DNA from: Bacteroides sp.
Lineage (GTDB): Bacteria > Bacteroidota > Bacteroidia > Bacteroidales > Bacteroidaceae
Length of the DNA stretch: 41,624 nucleotides
Assembly (NCBI GenBank): GCA_019414665.1
Contig: DXLO01000024.1
Coordinates: 1-41,624, forward strand
Direction of reading: 5' to 3'
The translations under genes were made by a program, and so were the position numbers. Positions 35,494 to 41,624 of the stretch are shown piece after piece (position 1 is the stretch's first letter; every line of letters begins with the position of its first letter). The notes beneath the pieces are model-generated. The model did no database searches and was not told the DNA's origin. It saw nothing but the letters and a program-made list of their open reading frames with translations.

Positions 35494-36489
35494 ATGAAAC
35501 TCCCCGGGAAAATAGCAATCATGGGTGGAGGAAGCTGGGCAACGGCAATAGCCAAAATTATATTGTCCCAGGCCGACTCGATAAACTGGTATATGCGCCG
35601 CGACGACCGAATTGAAGAATTTCGGCGTCTGGGGCATAATCCGGCTTACCTGACTAGTGTGCGCTTCGACATGAGGTGCATCAACTTTTCATCAGATATA
35701 AATAAGGTAGTAAAGGAATCGGATACACTAATATTCGTAACTCCTTCGCCATATCTGAAAAGCCACCTTAAAAAGCTAAAGACAAAACTCAAGGATAAAT
35801 TCATTGTGACGGCAATCAAGGGAATTGTTCCCGATGAAAACTTGATTGTGTCCGACTACTTTCATAAAATGTACGATGTTCCAGAAGAGAACATTGCTGT
35901 ACTGGCTGGTCCATGTCATGCAGAAGAAGTGGCATTGGAACGCTTGTCTTATCTGACCGTCGGATGTAAAGACATTGAAAAAGCGAAGATGTTTGCCCGA
36001 CAGCTTTCGGGACACTATATCAAGACATCGGTCAATACCGATGTAGCAGGTATAGAATATGCATCTGTTTTGAAGAATGTGTATGCCATAGCTGCCGGAA
36101 TATGCAGCGGCCTGAAATACGGAGACAACTTTCAGGCAGTACTGGTTTCGAATGCTCTTCAGGAAATGAACCGTTTTCTCGATACAGTACATCCGGTAGA
36201 CCGGTGTACAAACGATTCGGCCTACTTGGGCGACCTGTTGGTTACATCATATTCCAACTTCAGCCGTAACCGTGTATTCGGAACAATGATAGGAAAAGGA
36301 TATTCGGTAAAAAGCGCACAGATAGAAATGGAAATGATAGCCGAAGGCTATTACGGCACCAAATGTATCAAGGAACTGAACAAGCATCTGCACGTCAATA
36401 TGCCGATAGTAGACGCCGTTTACAACATTTTGTATGAACGGATTTCTCCAATGATTGAAATCAAATTACTGACTGATTCATTCAGATAA
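35494..36489 (+). CDS. gpsA: Glycerol-3-phosphate dehydrogenase [NAD(P)+]
   Basis: GpsA makes sn-glycerol 3-phosphate from dihydroxyacetone phosphate for phospholipid synthesis. The 331-residue protein opens with the Rossmann motif GGGSWATAIAKI (11-22). It later shows the GPCHAEEV segment and the catalytic lysine region YASVLKNVYAIAAGICSGL. The substrate-binding GDLLVTSYSNFSRNRVFG stretch is intact. The ATG follows the lysS stop by one base, so the two are translated from one message. pgi follows 15 bases later, making a compact three-gene operon. Confidence 0.96.
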   Translation: MKLPGKIAIMGGGSWATAIAKIILSQADSINWYMRRDDRIEEFRRLGHNPAYLTSVRFDMRCINFSSDINKVVKESDTLIFVTPSPYLKSHLKKLKTKLKDKFIVTAIKGIVPDENLIVSDYFHKMYDVPEENIAVLAGPCHAEEVALERLSYLTVGCKDIEKAKMFARQLSGHYIKTSVNTDVAGIEYASVLKNVYAIAAGICSGLKYGDNFQAVLVSNALQEMNRFLDTVHPVDRCTNDSAYLGDLLVTSYSNFSRNRVFGTMIGKGYSVKSAQIEMEMIAEGYYGTKCIKELNKHLHVNMPIVDAVYNILYERISPMIEIKLLTDSFR

Positions 36490-36504
36490 TAAAGAAGAAT
36501 ATTT

Positions 36505-37851
36505 ATGGAAAATATTAAACTTGAAATCAACAAGTCTTTAGGTTTTATTTCCAAAGACAAACTAGCTGCTTACGAACCTAAGGTAAGAGCATGTATGGAA
36601 ACATTGGAAAAAGGTACAGGACTGGGAAACGACTTCCTGGGCTGGTTACATTTGCCTTCTTCCATTACTAAAGAACATCTGGACGACTTAAAAGCTACAG
36701 CACAGGTTCTGCGCGAAAACTGTGAAGTTGTAGTTGTTGCTGGTATCGGCGGAAGCTATCTGGGTGCCCGCGCCGTTATCGAAGCTATGTCCAACAGCTT
36801 CTTGTGGTTGCAAGAAAAGAAAGCAGGACAGCCTACTATCATCTTTGCCGGACACAACATTGGTGAAGATTACTTGTACGAGCTGACTTCTTTCCTGAAA
36901 GACAAGAAATTCGGTGTAATCAATATCTCTAAATCAGGTACTACTACTGAAACAGCTTTGGCTTTCCGCCTGCTGAAAAAACAATGCGAAGACCAGCGCG
37001 GCAAAGAAATGGCACGTAAGGTTATCGTTGCCGTAACTGATGCAAAGAAAGGTGCTGCTCGTGTAACTGCTGACAAAGAAGGCTACAAATCATTCATTAT
37101 TCCTGATAATGTAGGTGGTCGTTTCTCTGTTCTGACTCCAGTAGGATTATTGCCTATCGCTGTAGCAGGTATCGATATCGACCAGTTGGTAGAAGGTGCG
37201 CGCAAGATGGAAGAAGTTTGTGCTAACCAGAATATGATGGAAAATCCTGCCGCTCTTTATGCAGCAACTCGTAACGAACTGTATCAGAACGGAAAGAAGA
37301 TTGAAATTCTGGTAAACTTCCAGCCTAAGTTGCATTATTTCATGGAATGGTGGAAACAGCTTTACGGAGAATCTGAAGGTAAAGATCACAAAGGTATCTA
37401 TCCTAGCTCTGTAGACTTCTCTACTGACCTGCACTCTATGGGACAATGGATTCAGGAAGGCGAACGTACCATCTATGAAACAGTGATTTCTGTTGAAACT
37501 CCTAACCACGAACTTCATGTACCTTCAGACGAAGAAAATCTGGACGGCTTGAACTTCCTGGCAGGAAAACGCGTAGATGAAGTCAATAAAATGGCAGAAC
37601 TTGGAACTCAGCTGGCACACGTTGACGGTGGAGTACCTAACATGCGCGTAAGTGTTCCAAAACTGAACGAATACTATTTGGGACAATTGATTTATTTCTT
37701 CGAAAAAGCTTGCGGTATCAGCGGCTATCTGCTTGAAATTAATCCGTTCAACCAGCCAGGTGTAGAAGCTTACAAGAAAAACATGTTTGCTTTGTTGAAT
37801 AAACCTGGATATGAAGAAGAAACTAAGGCTATTCAAGCTCGTTTAAAATAA
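36505..37851 (+). CDS. pgi: Glucose-6-phosphate isomerase
   Basis: Pgi interconverts glucose 6-phosphate and fructose 6-phosphate in glycolysis. The 448-residue enzyme matches the shorter, Bacillus-like PGI branch. Sugar-phosphate residues lie in VVAGIGGSYLGARAVIEAM and the SIS-domain stretch NISKSGTTTETALAF. The GGRFSVLTPVGLLPIA motif and the C-terminal QPGVEAYKKNMFALL segment, which carries the catalytic lysine, are complete. It is the last gene of the lysS-gpsA-pgi unit and is followed by the long inverted repeat 37864-37938. Confidence 0.98.
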   Translation: MENIKLEINKSLGFISKDKLAAYEPKVRACMETLEKGTGLGNDFLGWLHLPSSITKEHLDDLKATAQVLRENCEVVVVAGIGGSYLGARAVIEAMSNSFLWLQEKKAGQPTIIFAGHNIGEDYLYELTSFLKDKKFGVINISKSGTTTETALAFRLLKKQCEDQRGKEMARKVIVAVTDAKKGAARVTADKEGYKSFIIPDNVGGRFSVLTPVGLLPIAVAGIDIDQLVEGARKMEEVCANQNMMENPAALYAATRNELYQNGKKIEILVNFQPKLHYFMEWWKQLYGESEGKDHKGIYPSSVDFSTDLHSMGQWIQEGERTIYETVISVETPNHELHVPSDEENLDGLNFLAGKRVDEVNKMAELGTQLAHVDGGVPNMRVSVPKLNEYYLGQLIYFFEKACGISGYLLEINPFNQPGVEAYKKNMFALLNKPGYEEETKAIQARLK

Positions 37852-37863
37852 AAATTAAACAAT

Positions 37864-37938
37864 AAAAAATGAATAATGATAAGTGGAAAGCGGTAACCAG
37901 TATCAATACCGCTCTTCATTTATCATTATTCATTTTTT
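37864..37938 (+). terminator. 75-base near-perfect inverted repeat after pgi
   Basis: Two 32-base arms (37864-37895 and 37907-37938) match at 29 of 32 positions around an 11-base loop. The outer A6/T6 flank gives a poly-T tail on either strand, so it should terminate lysS-gpsA-pgi. The arms are much longer than the other terminators here. Confidence 0.8.
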
Positions 37939-37979
37939 CATTATTTACACATATGTAGTTTATTCTTAAACTGAAAAAG

Positions 37980-38708
37980 ATGTTCCAACAAGCAATAGAA
38001 AATTATCTCACAACCCATCATTTTGATAAACTGAACCTGAAAGCTGTATTGTTTGATATGGACGGTGTATTATTCGATTCCATGAAAAATCATGCAGCAG
38101 CCTGGCACGAAGCCATGAAGCAGTACGGTATGCATCTGAGTCCGGAAGAAGCATATATGCACGAAGGACGTACAGGGGCATCAACAATCAATATAGTAAG
38201 TACCCGACAGCGTCATAGAGAAGCAACCGAAGAGGAAATAAAAGAAATCTATCAGACTAAAAGCGATATTTTCAATTCCCTTCCTAAGGCCGAACGAATG
38301 CCGGGAGCACTCGAACTGCTCAATCAGATAAAGGAAGATAATTTGATTCCAGTGGTAGTAACAGGTTCAGGACAGAAATCATTGCTGGAACGCTTGAACA
38401 GAAATTTTCCAAATATTTTCAAAGGCGAGCTTATGGTAACAGCTTTCGATGTAAAATATGGAAAACCAAATCCGGAACCTTATCTGATGGGACTTCAGAA
38501 AGCCGGTGTCAAAGCCAATGAAGCTATCGTTGTAGAAAATGCTCCTCTCGGAGTACGTGCTGGTGTAGCTGCTGGTATCTTTACAGTAGCTGTAAATACT
38601 GGTCCTCTGCCCGATAAAGTCTTACTGGACGAAGGAGCTAATTATCTTTTCCATTCTATGTCAGATTTCAGCAAGAATTGGAAAGATTTTTATCAAGCAA
38701 TCAAATAA
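37980..38708 (+). CDS. HAD-superfamily phosphatase, beta-phosphoglucomutase-like
   Basis: This 242-residue cytosolic protein has all four HAD motifs: FDMDGVLFDSM with nucleophile Asp26 and acid Asp28, VVTGSGQKS, the lysine in KYGKPNPEPYLMG, and VVENAPLGVRAGVAAG. A helical cap (about 38-105) sits between the first two, as in the beta-phosphoglucomutase group. It could be a sugar-phosphate phosphatase or mutase. Its position after pgi hints at sugar phosphates, but the long hairpin in between suggests separate transcription. No clear promoter is visible before it. Confidence 0.92.
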   Translation: MFQQAIENYLTTHHFDKLNLKAVLFDMDGVLFDSMKNHAAAWHEAMKQYGMHLSPEEAYMHEGRTGASTINIVSTRQRHREATEEEIKEIYQTKSDIFNSLPKAERMPGALELLNQIKEDNLIPVVVTGSGQKSLLERLNRNFPNIFKGELMVTAFDVKYGKPNPEPYLMGLQKAGVKANEAIVVENAPLGVRAGVAAGIFTVAVNTGPLPDKVLLDEGANYLFHSMSDFSKNWKDFYQAIK

Positions 38709-38713
38709 AATCG

Positions 38714-38721
38714 TATATTTG
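38714..38721 (+). promoter_or_regulatory. -7 element TATATTTG just past the HAD gene
   Basis: It matches TAnnTTTG and begins six bases after the stop codon at 38708. No gene starts within 190 bases downstream, but an intrinsic terminator lies about 60 bases past the predicted start. A -33 TTTG is not clear. Confidence 0.4.
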
Positions 38722-38727
38722 CAATTG

Positions 38728-38811
38728 AGCATTTACAAATGCTTATACTAACCCTAACAAATTCAATTGGATATTCGGGAAGGCTGCCTCGTGATGAAGC
38801 AGCCTTTTCTA
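38728..38811 (+). ncRNA. Candidate small RNA
   Basis: From the predicted start near 38728 to the terminator at 38780-38806 the transcript would be about 80 bases with no open frame. It holds a small hairpin (AGCATTT/AAATGCT), a single-stranded stretch (CTAACCCTAACAAATTCAATT) and the terminator stem. It may instead be only the end of the HAD message. No known RNA family is recognised. Confidence 0.35.
38780..38806 (+). terminator. Intrinsic terminator between the HAD and EamA genes
   Basis: AAGGCTGC (38780-38787) pairs perfectly with GCAGCCTT (38799-38806), followed by TTCTATTTTT. Confidence 0.9.
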
Positions 38812-38820
38812 TTTTTACTA

Positions 38821-38834
38821 TTGTCAGCTGACAA
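38821..38834. promoter_or_regulatory. 14-base perfect palindrome upstream of the EamA gene
   Basis: TTGTCAGCTGACAA is fully self-complementary and lies about 40 bases upstream of the presumed -7 box (38876-38883). The size and symmetry fit a dimeric repressor or activator site; the protein is unknown. Confidence 0.4.
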
Positions 38835-38875
38835 ATTAGTATCTGATATAGTCTCAGAAATATGGAAAATATATC

Positions 38876-38883
38876 TAATTTTG
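38876..38883 (+). promoter_or_regulatory. -7 element TAATTTTG of the EamA gene
   Basis: It matches TAnnTTTG and lies 36 bases before the ATG at 38920. No -33 match is clear, which may mean activator dependence. Confidence 0.5.
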
Positions 38884-38919
38884 CGCATATTTACAGCAGC
38901 AAGTATTACATAAATTAAT

Positions 38920-39801
38920 ATGACAAGTTCATTAAAGGCAAAATATCACATTCTGGCTATTCTCACCGTAGCGGTATGGGGAACCACATTCATTTCTACA
39001 AAAATTCTGATAAACAACGGATTATCACCTCAGGAAATATTTCTTCTCCGCTTCATTATTGCATATATCGGAATATGGTTTATCTCTCCTCGCAAGATTT
39101 TTTCAGACAGCATCAAAGACGAACTTACTATGTTTGCTGCCGGACTAACTGGAGGTACATTGTATTTCCTGACCGAAAATACTGCCTTAAAATTTACCCA
39201 GACTACTAATGTAGCCTTTATAATATGTGCTACTCCTCTGCTAACTACGGGACTATCACTTCTGACAGATAGAAATAATAAAGTCAGTCACAACTCGCTT
39301 CTGGGATCTATAGCAGCACTCATTGGCGTAGCTATACTTATATTCAATGGCAGCGTGATTCTGAAACTCTCCCCCATCGGAGACTTTCTGACACTGGCAG
39401 CTGCATTATCCTGGGCCTTTTACAGTCTTATAATCAATAAACTCTCGAAGAAATACCGCTCTATATTCATTACCCGCAAAATATTTTTCTATGGAACTTT
39501 AGGAATACTTCCAGCTTTCATCATCCATCCTTTTTCTTTTCCACTGGAGGGATTTCTCCGTCCTGAAGTATTCATCAACCTTCTATTCCTTAGTCTTCTA
39601 GCTTCATTGGTCTGCTTTGTTGTATGGAATATGGTATTGATGCATCTCGGTACGATAATGTCATCAAACTATTTATATCTCAATCCATTGTTTACTACCT
39701 TAGCAGCCTTTGTCGTATTAAACGAGACGTTGACTATTTATGCCTTCATCGGTGTATTACTGGTTATGCTGGGAGTATTTTTATCTACAAGGAACAAATA
39801 A
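38920..39801 (+). CDS. EamA/DMT-superfamily transporter
   Basis: This 293-residue membrane protein has ten hydrophobic segments in two EamA repeats (about 9-141 and 151-290). The first repeat opens with the typical AILTVAVWGTTFISTKILI and the second with GDFLTLAAALSWAFYSLIINKLSK. Drug/metabolite transporters of this type usually export small metabolites such as amino acids; the substrate is not predictable. It is monocistronic, preceded by a possible operator palindrome and followed by a weak hairpin at 39815-39839. Confidence 0.92.
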   Translation: MTSSLKAKYHILAILTVAVWGTTFISTKILINNGLSPQEIFLLRFIIAYIGIWFISPRKIFSDSIKDELTMFAAGLTGGTLYFLTENTALKFTQTTNVAFIICATPLLTTGLSLLTDRNNKVSHNSLLGSIAALIGVAILIFNGSVILKLSPIGDFLTLAAALSWAFYSLIINKLSKKYRSIFITRKIFFYGTLGILPAFIIHPFSFPLEGFLRPEVFINLLFLSLLASLVCFVVWNMVLMHLGTIMSSNYLYLNPLFTTLAAFVVLNETLTIYAFIGVLLVMLGVFLSTRNK

Positions 39802-39924
39802 AAGAGAAGCTTTTACAGATATTTCCAACAGAAATCTGTTTGTCACTTAATTGCGGAAAATAAATTCATTCAGAAAATTTCCTGAATTCCCCAAATGGAC
39901 AATCCATTATAATTTAAGAAAAGA

Positions 39925-39947
39925 TTGCTTTCTCTGACAGAAAGCAA
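39925..39947 (-). terminator. Second hairpin downstream of tRNA-Arg
   Basis: TTGCTTTC (39925-39932) pairs with GAAAGCAA (39940-39947). ATCTTTTCTT follows on the minus strand. It probably backs up the main terminator at 39962-39990. Confidence 0.55.
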
Positions 39948-39961
39948 GCGTCGTAAAAAAA

Positions 39962-39990
39962 GAAAAGATTCTGATAATCAGAATCTTTTC
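39962..39990 (-). terminator. Terminator of tRNA-Arg
   Basis: A 29-base perfect inverted repeat (GAAAAGATTCTGAT, one base, then its complement). A T7 run follows on the minus strand. It begins 12 bases past the tRNA 3' end. Confidence 0.88.
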
Positions 39991-40002
39991 AAACTACATT
40001 AG

Positions 40003-40074
40003 TACACCCATGGGGAGTCGAACCCCAATCGATGGAACCGGAATCCATTATTCTATCCATTGAACTATGGGTGC
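40003..40074 (-). tRNA. tRNA-Arg (anticodon CCG)
   Basis: Read on the minus strand, this 72-base gene starts GCACCCATAG and ends TGGGTGTA. Six normal acceptor pairs plus a G1-U72 wobble are present. The TpsiC arm has GGTTCGACTC, and the anticodon loop TTCCGGT is closed by ATGGA/TCCAT, giving CCG, which reads CGG arginine codons. CCA is not encoded. It is flanked by a -7 box upstream and two hairpins downstream, so it is transcribed alone. Confidence 0.96.
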
Positions 40075-40093
40075 ATATTTTCTAAAACCATGG

Positions 40094-40101
40094 CAAAAAT
40101 A
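40094..40101 (-). promoter_or_regulatory. -7 element TATTTTTG of tRNA-Arg
   Basis: It matches TAnnTTTG on the minus strand and sits 20 bases upstream of the mature tRNA. The -33 region is not clear. Confidence 0.5.
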
Positions 40102-40238
40102 CAATTATTCTGTATTTCGTCCTAATATTCGAGAAAAAAAATAAGAGAGGAATAAAACTTTTACACACAACAAATTACCATTTTATCAATAAAAACAAAG
40201 ATAATCATCACACAATGATAATATTTCAAACAAATACA

Positions 40239-40268
40239 TTGCATTTTTACAAAATATAATTATCTTTG
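40239..40268 (+). promoter_or_regulatory. Promoter of asnA
   Basis: TTG (40239-40241), a 19-base spacer and TATCTTTG (40261-40268) form a consensus Bacteroidetes promoter. It gives a leader of about 27 bases to the ATG at 40302. Confidence 0.8.
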
Positions 40269-40301
40269 CCTACATATTTAAATACAGAAAATTAAAAAGA
40301 C

Positions 40302-41342
40302 ATGAGTTACCTAATAAAACCTACCAACTATCAACCTTTGCTTGACATGAAGCAAACCGAGTTGGGTATAAAACAAATAAAAGAATTTTTCCAGCAAAAC
40401 CTGTCTTCTGAACTGCGTTTACGCCGTGTTACGGCACCGCTTTTTGTTCTGACCGGTATGGGAATGAATGATGATTTGAATGGAATAGAGCGCCCTGTAA
40501 CCTTCCCTATAAAAGATTTGGGAGAACAACGTGCCGAAGTGGTACACTCGCTGGCCAAATGGAAACGGGTAACTCTTGCCGACTATAATATAGAACCAGG
40601 ATATGGCATTTATACCGATATGAATGCAATCCGTGCCGATGAAGAACTGGGAAACCTGCATTCGCTTTATGTAGACCAATGGGACTGGGAGCGTGTCATC
40701 ACTCCAGAACAGCGAACCGTAGATTTCCTGAAGAGTATCGTTACCCGTATTTATTCGGCCATGCGCCGCACTGAATATATGATTTGTGAAGTATATCCGC
40801 AAATCAGTTCATTCTTGCCTCACGATGTCCATTTCATCCATTCGCAGGATTTGCTTGATATGTATCCGGACAAAACCCCTAAAGAACGTGAGGATTTGAT
40901 TACCGAACGATACGGAGCCGTATTTATCATCGGTATCGGTGGCAAACTGAGTGACGGAAATCCACACGACAAACGTGCCCCGGACTACGATGACTATACA
41001 ACTATTGACCCGAAAACAGGACTTCCGGGACTGAATGGTGACCTGCTCATCTGGAACAGTGTACTTGGAAGAGCAATCGAGCTTTCATCAATGGGTATTC
41101 GTGTTGACAAAGCAGCTTTACTAAAACAGCTGGAACTGGCAGGAAAGGAAGAAAGAACTAAACTTTACTTCCACAAACGTTTGTTGGAAGGTTCTCTTCC
41201 GCTTAGTATCGGAGGGGGTATCGGACAGTCGCGCCTCTGTATGCTGTATTTACGAAAAGCGCATATCGGTGAAATACAAGCTAGCATATGGCCCGAAGAG
41301 ATGCGTCGGGAATGTGCTGAACTGGGTATGCAACTTATTTGA
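40302..41342 (+). CDS. asnA: Aspartate--ammonia ligase (asparagine synthetase A)
   Basis: AsnA makes asparagine from aspartate, ammonia and ATP in the cytosol. The 346-residue protein has the class II synthetase-like AsnA fold, with family motifs LRLRRVTAPLFV, LAKWKRVTLADYNIEPG, the SLYVDQWDWE stretch, and the C-terminal ATP-binding GGGIGQSRLCMLYLRKAHIGE. Its length is close to the usual 330-345. It is ammonia-dependent, unlike the glutamine-dependent AsnB, which fits an ammonia-rich gut. It has its own promoter and a strong terminator. Confidence 0.97.
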   Translation: MSYLIKPTNYQPLLDMKQTELGIKQIKEFFQQNLSSELRLRRVTAPLFVLTGMGMNDDLNGIERPVTFPIKDLGEQRAEVVHSLAKWKRVTLADYNIEPGYGIYTDMNAIRADEELGNLHSLYVDQWDWERVITPEQRTVDFLKSIVTRIYSAMRRTEYMICEVYPQISSFLPHDVHFIHSQDLLDMYPDKTPKEREDLITERYGAVFIIGIGGKLSDGNPHDKRAPDYDDYTTIDPKTGLPGLNGDLLIWNSVLGRAIELSSMGIRVDKAALLKQLELAGKEERTKLYFHKRLLEGSLPLSIGGGIGQSRLCMLYLRKAHIGEIQASIWPEEMRRECAELGMQLI

Positions 41343-41375
41343 TGCGAAATACAAATACACTGAATGATTTTCTAC

Positions 41376-41434
41376 CGGCAAATATTTCTTTACGAGGTAA
41401 AATATTACGACATAAGAAATATTTGCCGTTTTTT
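41376..41434 (+). terminator. Terminator of asnA
   Basis: A perfect 15-base-pair stem (CGGCAAATATTTCTT at 41376-41390 with 41414-41428) is followed by T6. The loop contains a small GTAA/TTAC hairpin. Confidence 0.92.
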
Positions 41435-41624
41435 AGTTACACCTCCTGCCAACCCTCATAGAAGAATAAAAATTCACTCTTGAAATCCTGAAAAGAATTT
41501 GTACAGATTTTCAAAAAATATCGAGAAGAATCAGGTAAAAGAAGGTGATGTTTTTTGCATAATAACATATTTCATACGTAAATATTAAGCGTCCTACACA
41601 CAAAGTAGGACAGGTTTATACTAA
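41435..41624. other. AT-rich intergenic end of window
   Basis: No coding sequence is visible. A small hairpin GTCCTAC/GTAGGAC lies at 41591-41611, 13 bases from the edge. It may belong to a gene beyond the window. Confidence 0.5.

Noticed and set aside
138..41512. Shared ATTTGTACAGATT near both ends of the window as possible attachment sites
   Set aside because: The match is only about 13 bases in AT-rich DNA, no integrase or mobile genes lie between, and the interior is core metabolism.

Overview
The window reads as chromosomal DNA of a Bacteroidales gut commensal (Bacteroides or Phocaeicola type). The evidence is the gene content (Ser-type sulfatases, a long PurF homologue beside carAB, the lysS-gpsA-pgi run, a CbpA/CbpM pair, a ThrE-type exporter) and repeated promoters of the Bacteroidetes form, TTTG, 19-20 bases, then TAnnTTTG, with almost no Shine-Dalgarno sequences. 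The genus call is inference. Most of the window is housekeeping and core accessory metabolism. There is no CRISPR array, prophage, intact insertion sequence or obvious defence island.

Left part (1-14.4 kb, nearly all minus strand). An ECF sigma factor is followed by a small four-helix membrane protein. carB, carA and a 627-residue glutamine-PRPP amidotransferase (PurF family) form one transcription unit at the start of nucleotide synthesis. Upstream of it lies a 270-base leader or small-ORF region that ends in a strong hairpin. A tripartite RND efflux system follows (adaptor, pump, outer-membrane channel). It diverges from a ThrE-type exporter across a 380-base control region that holds a perfect TTATCCACA palindrome.

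Middle part (14.4-33.7 kb). It holds the exporter, a small ABM-domain monooxygenase, an acetate/succinate/propionate-type CoA-transferase, tRNA-Thr(CGT), a secreted 5'-nucleotidase, a DnaJ-like CbpA with its modulator CbpM, a small outer-membrane barrel, the remains of a decayed gene, tex-nudC in translational overlap, a lipoprotein metallo-beta-lactamase-fold hydrolase, ffh, a MATE transporter, and a nitrilase-two-sulfatase operon.

Right part (33.7-41.6 kb, plus strand). lysS, gpsA and pgi are closely packed and end in a 75-base inverted repeat. A HAD phosphatase follows, then a candidate small RNA, an EamA transporter, tRNA-Arg(CCG) on the minus strand, and asnA with a textbook promoter.

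I found no convincing new multi-gene system. The points most worth a second look are non-coding. They are the leader ahead of purF-carAB, the candidate small RNA after the HAD gene, a three-copy arrangement that can form mutually exclusive hairpins between the sulfatases and the MATE gene, and a frameshifted gene remnant between the barrel protein and tex.
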